From assembly GCA_039704465.1 (NCBI GenBank), contig JASFAU010000007.1, positions 1,116,001 through 1,180,000 of the forward strand: a stretch of 64,000 nt of DNA, given 5' to 3'. The notes under the pieces were generated by a model. The model made no database searches. It saw only the letters and a program-made list of their open reading frames with translations, and had not been told where the DNA came from. The translations under genes and the position numbers were made by a program. Shown here piece by piece: positions 9,368 through 20,576 of the stretch. The stretch is from Plasmodiophora brassicae (taxonomy: Eukaryota > Endomyxa > Phytomyxea > Plasmodiophorida > Plasmodiophoridae). Each line of letters starts with the position of its first letter. Position 1 is the first letter of the stretch.

Positions 9368-10027
9368 ATGCGGTCTGCCATGCAGTGCCATCATCGTCGC
9401 ATGACGACGAGCGGGACCCGGGTGGCGACAATGAAGGCACCCTGGTACCCGCATCGGACGCTGGCATCGGTGGCCGACCAACGGTATCGGCAACGACACC
9501 ATGGATGCCCGCATGCCGCCCATGGCCGTCATTCCTGCCCGGGCTGCGTCCACACCGCCTTCTATCAGTTCTCGCGCCTGGCCCTGGAGCGCGCCCTCAT
9601 CCGGGCCATCCGCCAGGGCACGCCTCTGGAGCGCATGATGGCGTTCCTGACGCGCGACCCGGGCGTCACAGACATGAAGCAGCTGGAGGTGCTCATCAAC
9701 GGTCTGCGATTCTGCCATGGGCCACGCCAGGCGCCGCCTCATACGCCGACCGTCGTACATCGCACGTGCGAAGCAGAACGGCCGGCGACCCAAACGATAC
9801 GCGACGACGGCACCGGCAGCGGCGGCCTACCTGGCAACATGTTCGACGCATCGAACCGGGAGCAACGGGCAGCATCATCGGCCGTGCATGGCGCGTCGTA
9901 CAGCGGCGTGGACCCGAGCGAACCGCATGCCAACGCGATCCAGGACATGGGCGACCTCGTCGCGGTACGACAGGAGGATGGGCAGCTGCTACACGTGGCT
10001 GGCAGCCTTCACGCCCGGCCAGCATGA
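9368..10027 (+). CDS. Hypothetical protein, weakly supported
   Basis: A plus-strand frame from an ATG at 9368 contains a protein-like, amphipathic stretch, ALERALIRAIRQGTPLERMM followed by AFLTRDPGVTDMKQLEVLIN (about 9585-9700), preceded by a CPGC pair. The region before about 9540 and after 9730 looks less coding, so an intron may end near 9568 (CTATCAG) and the true gene may be shorter. No family recognised. It would be divergently transcribed from the RhoGEF-like gene and convergent with RRP8. Confidence 0.2.
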   Translation: MRSAMQCHHRRMTTSGTRVATMKAPWYPHRTLASVADQRYRQRHHGCPHAAHGRHSCPGCVHTAFYQFSRLALERALIRAIRQGTPLERMMAFLTRDPGVTDMKQLEVLINGLRFCHGPRQAPPHTPTVVHRTCEAERPATQTIRDDGTGSGGLPGNMFDASNREQRAASSAVHGASYSGVDPSEPHANAIQDMGDLVAVRQEDGQLLHVAGSLHARPA

Positions 10028-10068
10028 GCAGACGTCGCACCTGCAGAGGGCCGCCCCCCTTGTTGTAT

Positions 10069-11174
10069 TCAGCGTTTCTTATACAGACACGGCTTCAAGA
10101 CCGACTGCAGACCCGATGGGGCAGCCTGATCCGGGGCGGGCGCCGTCTTGAGGAAATCGAACCCGACGAACATCTTGTTGCGGTCGTCCTGCGGCACACA
10201 AGGACCAATTAGGGGCAGGCGGATGGCGCGCGCGCACGCACGCAGCACGTACCGATCGCTGGAAATGGAATCCGGCCGAGGCGACGGCGTCGATGAAGGC
10301 ACGCGCGTCGGGAATGCGGCTCTTGACCTCGATGATCTTCAGGGCCCCGTTCGTCTTGAGGACGCGGTTCGCCTCGCGGATGAACTGCCACCAGTTCGTG
10401 CCCATCAGCGACAGGCAGAAGACGGCAATATCCAGGGAGCCGTCATCGAGCGGCACCTGTACGTCGCAGATCAGGCACGCCAGCGTGTGATTGCCGGCCG
10501 GGCAACGCCCGCCGTACGTTGGCAATATCGGCGGCGGTGACGAAGCGGTTGACGGCGACGAGGTCGAACGAGTGCACGGTCCTGTCCGGGAACGCCTGTG
10601 CCAACTTGGCCGTGCCGCACCCGAAATCGCCAATCGCACGGTCCGGCGGCTGTTGACGCAGGGCGGCAATGACGGTGTCGACCGGGTTCGTCGGCCACTT
10701 GTCGACCTGGTCGGCAAACCCCCGGTGGTACTGCTCGCCCCCCATCAGTATTAACGCCACACGACGGGCATGTGTCACACCGGCCGACATACAATGTCAA
10801 AGTGCTCGGGATGGTCCTGGAAGACCTGCAGGCTGCGTTCGCTAGGGCTCGTGTACAGCACCCTGACACACAGTCATGTTCACATTGACGAGGACACACG
10901 TCTGCAATCAGGCCCCCTACTCGTTCAGCCACCGGAATTTGGACGCGTTCAAACATTGCAGGCGAGCACGGATCCTGTCCTGGAACGCCGCCGCCGACAC
11001 GGATGTCGCGCCGCTGCGTCGCTCTTCAGTGCGCTTCGGTGGTGCCGTCCTGGGCTGAATCAGCGGCACACGGGTCGAGGTCGTGCGCGCAGGTGCCCGC
11101 TCGGCCAGTAGGCGTTTGCGTACGGCCCGGTACCTCTTGCTGATCGCCGCCGCATCGGCCGTCCCGCCCACCAT
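10069..11174 (-). CDS. RRP8: Ribosomal RNA-processing protein 8, nucleolar SAM methyltransferase
   Basis: RRP8 methylates 25S/28S rRNA (m1A) in the nucleolus. Five exons assemble with all phases matching: 11174-10921, 10862-10793, 10730-10518, 10456-10253, 10188-10069; introns are 58, 62, 61 and 64 nt, GT-AG. The conserved family order is complete: [57 protein letters not shown] motif [23 protein letters not shown], then [35 protein letters not shown] and the closing [10 protein letters not shown]. The start at 11174 ([10 protein letters not shown]) is the first good Met; the frame remains open to 11303. The N-terminal ~85 residues are basic and presumably give nucleolar targeting. Confidence 0.93.
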
Positions 11175-11645
11175 CCGTGTTGCAGCGTGTCTGCGCGCGC
11201 ACACGGGGCACCCTCCACCGCGGAACGGGCGGCGGCGCAGTCCGTGACTGCCTCGCCTAAATATAGAGCGCAGCTGCAAGACGGCCCTGCATGCTCTAAG
11301 CATTGTCTACACTCTGCAGTCAACCTACAGAGCGGACACGTGCAAGCTGCGCACCAGACGCGCGGCGCAGATGTGCTGGTGCGACACAGGACGGTATCGA
11401 TAGTCCAGTATGCAGGAGCGGGTTCCGGAAGGTGTCCCGCTCCAACCGCCGGGCAAGTATAGCGACGCGCAATCTGAATGCAGCGTCGTCCTAGCCCATA
11501 TGGCATGGAGCGATCCAGCACGTATCGATATCGGCGTTGGGATCACCGTCAGCGGCGGGTAACGGCACGCAGGAGGGGGCTCGAGTCGTCGGCGCCAGGA
11601 TCGGCGCGCCGCGGTCTTGTCGTGGTGCGTGGCGGGGGGAGCGCG
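11175..11645. promoter_or_regulatory. Divergent intergenic region between RRP8 and the MED19-like gene
   Basis: About 470 bp between two gene starts pointing away from each other, so it must hold both promoters. I see no TATA box or repeated element that stands out, and no convincing coding frame. Confidence 0.4.
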
Positions 11646-12261
11646 ATGGCGGCGTCGAGTGCCGCGACGCCTGCCGCCGGTAAATCCTTCAACCTGCGTG
11701 CCGGTGCGTGCCGACAGCGTCGTTGCATGGCCCCGATTGTCGACTGACGGCTGCACGTCCAGCGGATGCTGCTGCCGACCTGCTGGCCCTGATCGGATTC
11801 TCCAACGTCGACCTGGGCGCCGCCGCCATCGACATGCTGCCCGGGTGCTCGCCCGTCGAGTTCACGCTCGAATCGCGCCTGATGCCCCTGATCGACTCGA
11901 TCGGCGGCAGCGCCCCTGTCCATGTCAAGCCGATCGAACCGGAGCAGTGGAAGTCGAGTCTGCACATTGAGCCAGGCCCACCGCTACAACTCGTACGTGC
12001 AGGTGACTGACGCCGATGGACACCCACCGGATGCTAATCGCCGTCTGCCGCCGCACAGCTACAGACGATGATGAAGGCGAAACCCAAGAAGAAGGTGAAG
12101 AAGAAACGGAAAGTGGGCGCCGATGCCACCGCCGCCGCCAGCTCCAAACGGCCGAAACTGGAACAGGTCCCCCCGTTCTCGGTATGCCATGCCGGCGTTC
12201 CGGTCGTATCTGATCGTCGTCTGTCCGATAGGGCGCACAGCACCTCCCGCCGCCGTCCTAA
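11646..12261 (+). CDS. Small lysine-rich protein, possibly Mediator subunit 19-like
   Basis: Four exons join in phase: 11646-11703, 11763-11992, 12059-12181, 12241-12261, with introns of 59, 66 and 59 nt that all begin GT and end AG. The ~143-residue product has a hydrophobic-acidic middle (ADLLALIGFSNVDLG, MLPGCSPVEF), then PIEPEQWKSSLHIEP, then a very basic tail KPKKKVKKKRKV and SKRPKLEQ. MED19 in animals has a PLPEQ..LMHIQP segment followed by a lysine-rich tail, so the order of features fits, but similarity is short. Basic tail suggests a nuclear protein. The splice model is well supported; the family call is not. Confidence 0.5.
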
Positions 12262-12411
12262 TAATACACGGAGCTGGGCGCGCGTGCACTCGCGCTGGTC
12301 GACCCCGACCGTACACACGGCAGGTAGGTAGAAGTCGTCCGTCGATCCCTTAGGGTAGTAATGGACGGGAGCGACGGCGCCTGAACAGACGGCGCGCGCA
12401 ACCGGCCGACC

Positions 12412-14337
12412 ATGAGCCAGGCGGGCACCATGGGCACGCCTGTTCCACTGGCGCGCGTCACCCTCACGCTCGATGACGTCCCGCCTGTCGAACCCGCATC
12501 CCGTAATGCACGATCCGTTGCACGTCGTGTACCGCGGCCAGCACACTGAGCGTTGCCGGGTCTGTGCGATGGCAGGTACCGGCGAGTCGCGCCTGCCCGA
12601 CTACGTGTTCAGCGGGTCGACCCGATCGCGTCGCCTGCGTGTGCCTTCGTTCCTGCGACGCAACCCGATCATATACCGTCGCCCGCCCCGGAGGTCGTCG
12701 CTCGTCGCCTCGACCAACGGGGTCCTCAACGCGGCCAGGATCCTAGCGGCCGCCGAGGTCCACACGCCAAGCGAAGCCGCTAGCGTCGTCCTGTCCGGCG
12801 AGTCGCTGTCGCGTGTCGACGCCGACGACCTGGCCTTGTTCCACGCGCTGCAGTACCTGGACGTCGGCGACAACAACCTGCGCCTGCAGTGGTTGGCCGC
12901 GTTGCCGTCCCTGAACGAGTTGCACCTGCACTGTAACGGCATCGCCCATATCGTCCTGGACGACGCGTCGTACCCGTCGTTGCGTATCCTGGGCCTGGCG
13001 TACAACGGCCTGACACCGGCATCCATTGGCGAGCTGGCGCGTATACCGTGCCTCGAGGAGCTCGACCTGACCTGCAACGACATCACGCGCGTCCCGCAGG
13101 ACATGTCCGCGTTCCGAACCCTGAAGAAGCTATCGCTGCGACGCAACCTGCTGCGGGATGACGCCGTCTGGCACGCCCTGGGCCAGATCCCCAGCCTAGA
13201 GGTACGCCTGCTTCGTTGCTATCTACTACTTGCTGCCGCCTGGAGACCAACCTGTCCTGCCGCAGGTGCTGGATATCAGCGAGAATGCTCTGAAGACGGT
13301 ACCGTCATCGTTCATCAGTGGCAATGGGGGCTTCAGCGCCCTCGTCTTCCTCGACGCATCGTACAACTACTTGGCGGACGAGAGCGATGTCCTGGCGTTG
13401 GCCGGGTTCACGAATCTCGAGATGGTCGACCTGCGGGGCAACCCGTTGATCAAGCCGGCGCAACCTGGCCTCGCTCTGCGCCAGCAGTACCCGATCCTGT
13501 ACAGCAGCCTGATTGAACCCTGCGAACTGACCGCCATCATTCACGAACCCAAACCCCGATTCACGAACGACAAGAGCCACCTGCTGATGCCCGATATCGC
13601 GTCCGACGTTGACGACGACGAACCTGCTGACGGCGATGGGGCCGAACAGCTCGGCCACGTCGAACCGACTCGACACGAGCCAGACACGGTACTGCGTTCT
13701 GCTCACCGGCCTGCGTCCTGAATCGTCTGCTGAACGGCGCGTCGCTCTGCAGAAGACGTTCATGACTGCGGTTAGTACTGATGATGGCGATGGATGGTCG
13801 TTGCGTCGCATTGAACAGGAATTGGGGCGGAAGATGTCAGCCGTTGTTCATGCGATAATGGCCTGATGCTGACACGTGAACCTGTGCAGCGACGACGTGA
13901 ACAGCGCCGGGCACTTTGCCGACCGTCCGTCCCTGAACGTGCACCAAGCCATGGACATGCTCCGCCAGGCGCTGGACCACGGCCTGGTCTACCACACGAA
14001 GCTGGACGAGCGCCACTGCGAGCGCAAGACGGCGTCGACAGAACATCGCGAGCAGGCGCGACGCGTCGGCCACCCGGACCACCTGAAGCCGACCGCCATG
14101 CCGGACAGGCACGGCATCGCCGATTCGAAGCGGTACCGCGTGCCGCGCTCGATGGCCAGCGTGCACGCCAAGTTCGACGCCGAGTTGGATGCCCGGCTAG
14201 CCAAGGCGACAGTGAAGCCAGCGGCGCCAGTTGCCGACACCGACACGACGCCGGAATTCCTTCGACGGAAGCGCGGCGAACGCGACATGAAGGCGCTGCT
14301 CGACCTGGTCATGTCGAAACTAAACGTGTCCGATTGA
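12412..14337 (+). CDS. Leucine-rich-repeat protein resembling XRRA1
   Basis: Multi-exon LRR protein. The repeat block begins near 12790 and runs through LQYLDVGDNNL, LNELHLHCNGI, LRILGLAYNGL, LEELDLTCNDI, LKKLSLRRNLL, LEVLDISENAL, LVFLDASYNYL, LEMVDLRGNPL: eight repeats with the aLxxLdLxxNxI pattern and a closing cap with PILYSSLIEP. Introns placed by phase: 13202-13265 (64 nt), 13689-13752 (64 nt), 13836-13889 (54 nt). The C-terminal ~170 residues are charged (NVHQAMDMLRQAL, AKFDAELDARL) and contain no repeats. Overall order, LRR array then long charged tail, resembles X-ray radiation resistance-associated protein 1; other LRR families are possible. The first exon is uncertain: Met at 12412, 12473 or 12569 are all usable. 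Confidence 0.7.
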
Positions 14338-14425
14338 TTGGCTGGCAACACACACACACACGGGGGTCGAGACGTGCGACACGAGATCATTCGTCCATTG
14401 CGACACGCATGCGGCATGCTGCCGA

Positions 14426-15073
14426 TCAGGCCATCTGCGGGAACGGGTTCTTGGCGTACCACTCCTGGACCTTGGGGTTGCCCTCGATCTTCTTGCAGAT
14501 GCATTCGACCTTGGGGTACGTCTTCAGCAGCTTGTCGTCCCAGTGCTTCTTCAGCTTGTGTTTCAGGGCCCACATCGTCGTGAACGTGTAGATGTCAGCC
14601 AGCGTCACCTGGTGGCCGACGGCGAACTCCTTGCTCTCCAGGAGCTTCTCGATGCCGCCGACGAACTTCGGGAACGAAGTCTGGAACGTCTCGTCGGCGT
14701 ACTTGGCGCGTGTGTTCGGGTCCTGCTCGTAGAACGCCTTGGCCGCGACCTTAATGAGGTCGTCGAGGGCCTCGGTGATCTCGTCGACCTTCAGGGCGGT
14801 GAGCGGGTCCTGGGGGTAGTACCCGGCGAGCTTACCGGCGTAGCGGAACAGGGCCTTCGACTGCGAGTACTGTTTGCCGTCGATGGTGGCCACCGGCAGC
14901 TGGTCGAACGGCAGCGTCTTGGACGACTTGAGCTTCTCCCACTCCGGCGACCCGTACACGATCTGCTCGCTGTCGAAGTGGATGCCCGCCATCAGCAGCG
15001 TGATGTAGGTCGGGTCGGCGGCGCCGCCCGGGTTCTTAAAGTACGTGATCTTGATATTCGACGGGGGAGCCAT
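14426..15073 (-). CDS. Glutathione S-transferase, sigma/alpha-like
   Basis: Cytosolic detoxification enzyme that conjugates glutathione to electrophiles. Single exon of 215 residues, the normal length for the family. The N-terminal thioredoxin-fold half has ITYFKNPGGAADPTYITL and the glutathione-contacting LPVATIDGKQYSQSKALFRY (cis-Pro plus QS motif). The all-helical C-terminal half includes AVGHQVTLADIYTFTTMW, the conserved N-capping/hydrophobic-staple region. It ends VQEWYAKNPFPQMA. The start Met at 15073 begins exactly at the beta-strand expected. Convergent with the LRR gene, 88 bp apart. Confidence 0.93.
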   Translation of the reverse strand: MAPPSNIKITYFKNPGGAADPTYITLLMAGIHFDSEQIVYGSPEWEKLKSSKTLPFDQLPVATIDGKQYSQSKALFRYAGKLAGYYPQDPLTALKVDEITEALDDLIKVAAKAFYEQDPNTRAKYADETFQTSFPKFVGGIEKLLESKEFAVGHQVTLADIYTFTTMWALKHKLKKHWDDKLLKTYPKVECICKKIEGNPKVQEWYAKNPFPQMA

Positions 15074-15505
15074 CTCCTTAGAGCGCGACGCGATCGACCG
15101 ATCTGCACGAACGACAACCAATTGCGGTATGGCGGCATGTGGGCGAGCGTGCCCGGTGTCCGCGTCGGTCGGCGTCACGGGGCCACGGGGGGCACCCGCA
15201 AAAGTACCTACCCCCACTGGGGAGGCAGCAGCCGCCAGCACAGGGAGGCTATTCCTGGACGACTCAGCCCTCGGACACGCCTCGGATTCCCCAGCGGCGC
15301 AGACGGCTTTTCGCGATTCGGCAGCGCATGGGCGACGTGGCGCACGCGGACGGTTGACGTGCCCGTCCGGGCCCCCCCACTTGAGGGCTTGTCGGGGCCC
15401 CTCGCGGCCGCCGCTCGCGTGTAGCCGTATCCGTGAGCGGCCCGACACAGCGCCTGAGCGGGTTGCCCATGCAGCCGCAGTAGGTAGGTACCTACCCTGT
15501 CGCCG
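15074..15505. other. Intergenic region upstream of the GST gene
   Basis: About 430 bp holding the GST promoter. It contains a perfect 14-bp palindrome, GGTAGGTACCTACC, at about 15483-15496. No coding frame is convincing; the long open frames here are continuations of neighbours in the wrong direction. Confidence 0.4.
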
Positions 15506-16100
15506 TTAGGCCGTTCGGAGTTGCGCCGCGCTGATGGCGTCGTCGTCGTCGTCTGCGGATGACCCCGTCCTGCAGTACATCCTGGTCAGGCGCGATCTGA
15601 TCCAGGCATGACCGGGTGTGCTGCCGCCCATCGTATTCCATTGTACTGACCGAAGCGTGTCAGGATCTGCACTGGCCCATTGGATCGGTCGTTGCACAGG
15701 GCGCGCATGGTATGTTACGTAGACTGTATCGCAGTACTGCTGGCCCCGTCTCACGTTTGACAACCAGCTGCGGTGGCCGCCATCGCTGAATCGTACAATG
15801 ACGAGTACACATCCAGATACCTGGCCGACCTCGGCCAGATGCGCAAGGTCGTCCTTCAGGTCGACAATGACCGTCACCTGCAGGAGTTCGCCTCGACACT
15901 GCGCTCCCGGGACGTTCGCCATCACGTCTGGGTGCGTACCTAATCGGGCACTCGGCGCCGAGTGACTGCACAATAATGCTGTCCGCCAGATGGAACGCCC
16001 CGAGAACATTGCCACGTGCCTGTGCACGGCCCCGTACCCGCAGTCCATGATTCGTCCATTGTTTGCCGGCCTGCGCCTGCTCAGGTAACCTCGCGTGCAC
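15506..16100 (-). CDS. Unassigned gene, weak similarity to ERCC1/Rad10 central domain
   Basis: A minus-strand segment reads HPDVMANVP, ELLQVTVIVDLKDDLAHLAEV, then SGCVLVIVRFSD. ERCC1 family proteins have an LHPDYI block, then LRVLLVQVDVKD...LKELA, then TLILAWS in the same order and spacing, so this may be a divergent ERCC1-like gene or a relic. Upstream and downstream parts do not extend the match clearly; candidate short introns exist near 15760-15800 and 15670-15710, but I could not build a full model. It ends near 15506 with an acidic DDDDD run. Divergent from the HINT gene, so both may share the region around 16100-16215. Confidence 0.3.
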
Positions 16101-16215
16101 ACCGCCCGCCCCCGTACGGAATACACTACATGTAGAACTGGCGACTGGTGTGCGGCATGAGGCGGAGCGTTTTCGCCGTTGCGGCCGTTGGCAGTTCGTG
16201 CAGTCGTCGTCACGG

Positions 16216-16861
<646 letters not shown>

Positions 16862-16897
16862 CCTTGCCCGCACAATACACTGGACGCGACGCGGCAC

Positions 16898-17908
16898 TCA
16901 CGCCATCTCCCGATTCATTGCACGCTCGCTGAACGGCACCAGCGTACTCGACGCCTGACAATGCTGCGCTCGTCGCTGCTGCCGACACTCAACGACAACC
17001 GCTGGCGTCCCCGTTGCCCTTCGTGTCGTGCCGGGACCGTCCTGTGCCGTCCCCGGTCGCGTGCTTCCAACGCACAGGTCCACCTGGTCGTAGGTCTTTC
17101 TGAACGTGCACACGGCCGGCGTCGCCGCCCGTCGCCCATCGTCGTCACCATTCGTCTTGATCGTGTTCGGCAGGCGGTACCTGGATCTTGGCGCCGGCTG
17201 GCCGAACGCCACGCTGGACGCGGACCTCGTCAAGGTGGTCGGCGATCCCAGGCGCCGGGCGGGCGGCGGCGCCGTCCTGCCCAGTGACGCGTTCAATGCG
17301 ACCTGCGCCTCCAGGGCCGCCTGTCGGCTGCGAACCTGCCGGAGCGCCTGCATCAGCTGTGCACGCAGCGCCTCCTCCCGGGCGTCACAATGGCGATGCG
17401 CGCCGACCGCCCGCCTGACCTCGCGGCGCAACTCGTCGACGTCCTTCTGCAACCGGTCCCGCTCCTGCAGGGCGCTCTGCACCCGCATCTCTCCGAGGCA
17501 CGCCAACCGGCGCCACTTGCAGATGTCACGCCTCCAGGTCGCCGTCCCCGACCCGCGCTGGACGATCGCCGTCGCAACCGCACCCAGCACGTCTAGGGCC
17601 ACCTGCGGGTGCGCCTCGCGTAACCTGTCGAAGGCAGGCGCCGGCAGGACCAGCAACGCCGCATCGGACGACGACGCGATCGGGTCGGCGGGCACGCCGG
17701 GGAACAACGACGACGGGCCGACCAGTGCGCCAGGGCCCAGGACGTCCCCGTTCATGGTCGTCATGGAGCCCTGCAGCAGGAACCGCCCGGCGGCCACATC
17801 GCTGGACAGGTCCAGGCGCCCCGTGTCGACCCGAACCTGAACGCAATGCGCGCTGAGGCACGCCCAGGCCGGTCCCGACAGGCCCAACGTCGTCGCCATG
17901 CCAACCAA
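16898..17908 (-). CDS. Cyclic-nucleotide-binding-like domain plus coiled-coil protein
   Basis: About 336 residues. Residues ~25-115 have the layout of a cNMP-binding beta-roll: FLLQGSMTTMNGDVLGPGAL then VGPSSLFPG, and a following strand AALLVLPAPAFDRLREAHPQ ending in the usual C-helix. The phosphate-binding cassette signature (GE...RAA) is not evident, so ligand binding is doubtful. Residues ~140-210 form a long charged heptad-like helix (ALQERDRLQKDVDELRREV...ALEAQVALNASLG), likely a coiled coil. The C-terminal ~120 residues are low-complexity. No transmembrane segment. Starts only ~80 bp after the stop of the next gene on the same strand. Confidence 0.45.
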   Translation of the reverse strand: MVGMATTLGLSGPAWACLSAHCVQVRVDTGRLDLSSDVAAGRFLLQGSMTTMNGDVLGPGALVGPSSLFPGVPADPIASSSDAALLVLPAPAFDRLREAHPQVALDVLGAVATAIVQRGSGTATWRRDICKWRRLACLGEMRVQSALQERDRLQKDVDELRREVRRAVGAHRHCDAREEALRAQLMQALRQVRSRQAALEAQVALNASLGRTAPPPARRLGSPTTLTRSASSVAFGQPAPRSRYRLPNTIKTNGDDDGRRAATPAVCTFRKTYDQVDLCVGSTRPGTAQDGPGTTRRATGTPAVVVECRQQRRAQHCQASSTLVPFSERAMNREMA

Positions 17909-17989
17909 TCGTCAATGGACGCAACGACCGCCGGACCGTACCCGGCGGCGGGGAGGGCCCCTTCGAACGAATCGTCCAGTGTACACAGA

Positions 17990-18289
17990 TCAGATCTTGA
18001 CGAGCTTGGCGTCGAGGGCGTGTGCGCCGGTCAGCGCCAGGGCGCCCAGGAACGTCACGAAGTGCAGCAGGGTGCCCGACGTGGAGTAGGCGATGACAGC
18101 GAACGCGTTGAAGGTGACCAGGGCCCAGAGCAGGAGCAGAGCGCGCGACATGCGATCGGTGCCGTGGCCGCAGGCGTAGACCAGGGCCGCCAGGCCGACC
18201 ATGTAGACGCCAACGGTCCTCGTGCTGCACGATTCCCACGACGACGACGAGAACCCGCCGCCGTACAGCCCCGTCACCAGCGTTGGCAT
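17990..18289 (-). CDS. Small integral membrane protein, unknown function
   Basis: 99 residues from the ATG at 18289 (MPTLVTGLYGGG). Three or four hydrophobic segments: VGVYMVGLAALVYACG, ALLLLWALVTFNAFAVIAYS and LLHFVTFLGALALTGA, ending in a short basic tail DAKLVKI. The KxK-type end may act in ER retention. No family recognised. The frame continues upstream without a stop to 18331, but there is no ATG there. Confidence 0.5.
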   Translation of the reverse strand: MPTLVTGLYGGGFSSSSWESCSTRTVGVYMVGLAALVYACGHGTDRMSRALLLLWALVTFNAFAVIAYSTSGTLLHFVTFLGALALTGAHALDAKLVKI

Positions 18290-18694
18290 CAGAACGGACA
18301 CGAGCCCACCCAGGCCTGGACGTGGGTCCACCGATTCAGAAAACTCGCCTGCCTCCAGCGCACGTCAGGCGGTACCCAGAACGGCCGAGTCGATGAAGAA
18401 CAGGTCGGTGCGGGTGGCCTGCCCATGGACGATCTGCCTCAGGCAGGCCTGGCCGTGTTGCACCTCGTCGAGGACGGCGCGCTTAGCACGATCCGCCAGC
18501 GCCGTCGGCGACGCTGCCATCGCCTGCTACTGCCTACCGGTCAGGCGGCGGCCGTCTGCGGCAGGCGGTCACATTGCTGCCGGGTGGTAGGGCCATGCTC
18601 CTCCGTATGCCTATACAGCAACCAGGCCCCTGGAGCGCTCTACGTGGGCGCGTTCCAATTTTGGTAGCGTTGGTCAGGCACAGTTCCGGTCGGT
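18290..18694. other. Intergenic, no gene seen
   Basis: About 400 bp between the small membrane protein start and the SEC11 stop on the same strand. Open frames here are short and without protein character. Confidence 0.4.
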
Positions 18695-19456
18695 TTACTC
18701 CTCTTTGGAGAAGATGACCATGACGCCCATGAGGCCCAGGACGACGTACTTCAGCAGCGGGTAGTCGCTGAGCATGATGGTCGGGAAGCCGACGTACGGG
18801 CACCATCTACGAGCGCAGAACGACACGTCACGATACGATCCGGTGCATGACGCGGGGGCAGGGGGCGTGTTACGCTTGCGCGCGCCCGATGATGTCGTCG
18901 GGGTCCAGCCAGAACTGCCCGCGGTTGTACAGGCCGCGGTCGTCGACGCGGTTGTTGTCGCCTTTGGTCAGCAGGCGCACCTTCTGCCCGGGATCCGTCG
19001 GATAGTGCGTCTCCAGGACGCGGTGCACGATCGGGATGTCACGGCCCTTGATCTTGAACCTACACCGGAACCGTTAAACGCCTGGCCGCAGCGCCCCGCC
19101 CCTGGCACAGCAACAACACGCACACGACGATTTCGCCAACTTCAATCGGCGCCGACGATCGCGTCAGGAAGAGGACGTCGCCGCGATAGAACGCGGGTTC
19201 CATGCTGCCGGACAGCACGACGACAACGGGGCTCTCGCTGTTGGTGACCAGGACGAGCCCCTTCCACATCATGAGCGCCGTGCTGACGATCATGCCCAGC
19301 TGGATGACCTGCAGGAACATCTACACACACACACAACACGGCACACGTTTAGCGTCAACCCGCGACCCCGACCGACGCACACAGGGTCGTTACGTTTCGT
19401 TTGCCGGCCTTGAGCTGATGGCGCGCATGCTGGAACCAGGACAGGACCGACTGCAT
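18695..19456 (-). CDS. SEC11: Signal peptidase complex catalytic subunit SEC11
   Basis: Cleaves signal peptides in the ER membrane. Four exons join in phase: 19456-19394, 19320-19124, 19059-18874, 18806-18695; introns 73, 64 and 67 nt. Product 185 residues, the usual size. Visible features: single N-terminal membrane anchor ([18 protein letters not shown]), then [19 protein letters not shown] with the catalytic Ser in SGSMEP, the His box IPIVHRVLE, then [16 protein letters not shown] with the catalytic Asp region, and the C-terminal [19 protein letters not shown] segment. The first intron has a (GT)n tract directly before its AG. The small first exon was set by the family N-terminus and a phase-0 junction. 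Confidence 0.95.
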
Positions 19457-19764
19457 ATCCCTGACGCCACGACGAAACGGAGCAACGCGCGAGACGACCG
19501 CTGACGGACTGCGCGACGTGGTGCCCCGGGCCCGGCCCGCCATCGCCCCGCCGCCGCCGTGCTCGCTGCCTGCTTCTTCCGTCTGCTGGCAGGCGAACCC
19601 GCCGACGGGGACAGTGTCGCTGGTGTATTCAGTTGACGGGGGACAGCGCCTGCATGCGGTAACGTGCGCGAGCAACGGGGGCGGCCGCTAGTGTGATGTT
19701 TGCCGCCGGGGTGACAGCGCCCGCATCATGGGGCAGCGTTGCGCCATCCTGTCGCGCAGCGCTG
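19457..19764. other. SEC11 upstream region
   Basis: About 310 bp between the SEC11 start and the stop of the first U-box gene. Presumed SEC11 promoter; nothing else seen. Confidence 0.35.
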
Positions 19765-20576
19765 TCAGCGACCGGGGCCAGTATTGCAGTGCAGCGCGAG
19801 GTTGCCCCGGTACCGTTCCGCGGCGGGTCTCAGAATCTCCTGCTGGTCCGTGCTGAACGTGCCGAGTTCGGCAATCTTGGCGGCGGCCTCCGCGAGGGCG
19901 AGGTTCACGTAGCAGGCCGTGATCAGGTGGTACGCGCCGACTTCCGCAACCGTGTACGAGCGCCCGTCGGCGCAGATCATGGCCTTGCTTGCGTTGAACC
20001 GCTGCACCCAGGGCAGGGTGACGCCGTGGCGCCACCACCGCACCTGATCGCTCCAGGAGGTCGCCACCATCTCCAGGTCCTGGTTGTAGTACACCTCCGC
20101 CCGGATCGGCACCTGCGAGATTGGCGACACGCAGCGCCCACGACTGAATCTCGCACACCTAGATGACACCAGCGCACAGCCAGGGCCGTCATGGTCGCAC
20201 ACCAACGCACTCACTAGACGATGTACCAATCCATCAGCGTCGACAGGCGATAGGTATGCCCATCGCTGGCGACGACCGGCTCCGCATCGAGGTCCAACAT
20301 GCTGATCGGACACTCGGGCGGGTCCACACCCCGACCGTATTCTTCAATCAGGTCGCTGATCGCGTCATCGTCGCCTGGGACGACGCCGATCGGCGCCCTG
20401 TCGACGTGGGGGAGGCACGGCGCCGACGACAGGCAGCCGGCGGTGCGGGCGATGAACCCGGGCGATGGCGGGCTCCCTTGGACGACGAGCGGCTGGGTCG
20501 GCGAAGACGTCCCGGACCAGGCGATCGGGAAGCCGATTGCCAGAACGACCAGGACCATCGTGGATCCGGGCGGCAT
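19765..20576 (-). CDS. U-box domain protein with N-terminal signal peptide (paralogue 1)
   Basis: Probable ubiquitin ligase fold in a protein predicted to enter the secretory pathway. Two exons: 20576-20227 and 20158-19765, intron 68 nt, phase 2 inside a Trp codon. 247 residues. The start at 20576 gives MPPGSTMVLVVLAIGFPIAWS, a good signal peptide. The U-box starts CPISMLDLDAEPVVASDGHTY, then LMDW, then CVSPISQ and EVYYNQDLEMV, the same order as canonical U-boxes (CPI, DPV, DGHTY, W, CP.T, N..L). A second, weaker copy of the DGHTY block (MICADGRSYTVAE) follows at about residue 180. It ends with a helical segment. Paralogous to the neighbouring gene at 20788-21758. Confidence 0.75.

Noticed and set aside
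14426..15448. N-terminal extension of the GST to 340 residues
   Set aside because: The extension is Arg/Pro/Ala-rich without a matching family length; the Met at 15073 starts exactly at the thioredoxin-like fold.
19320..19345. (CA)n near 19320, 28220 and 28470 as CRISPR or regulatory repeat
   Set aside because: Simple dinucleotide tracts lying inside introns, next to splice acceptors; no spaced repeats.
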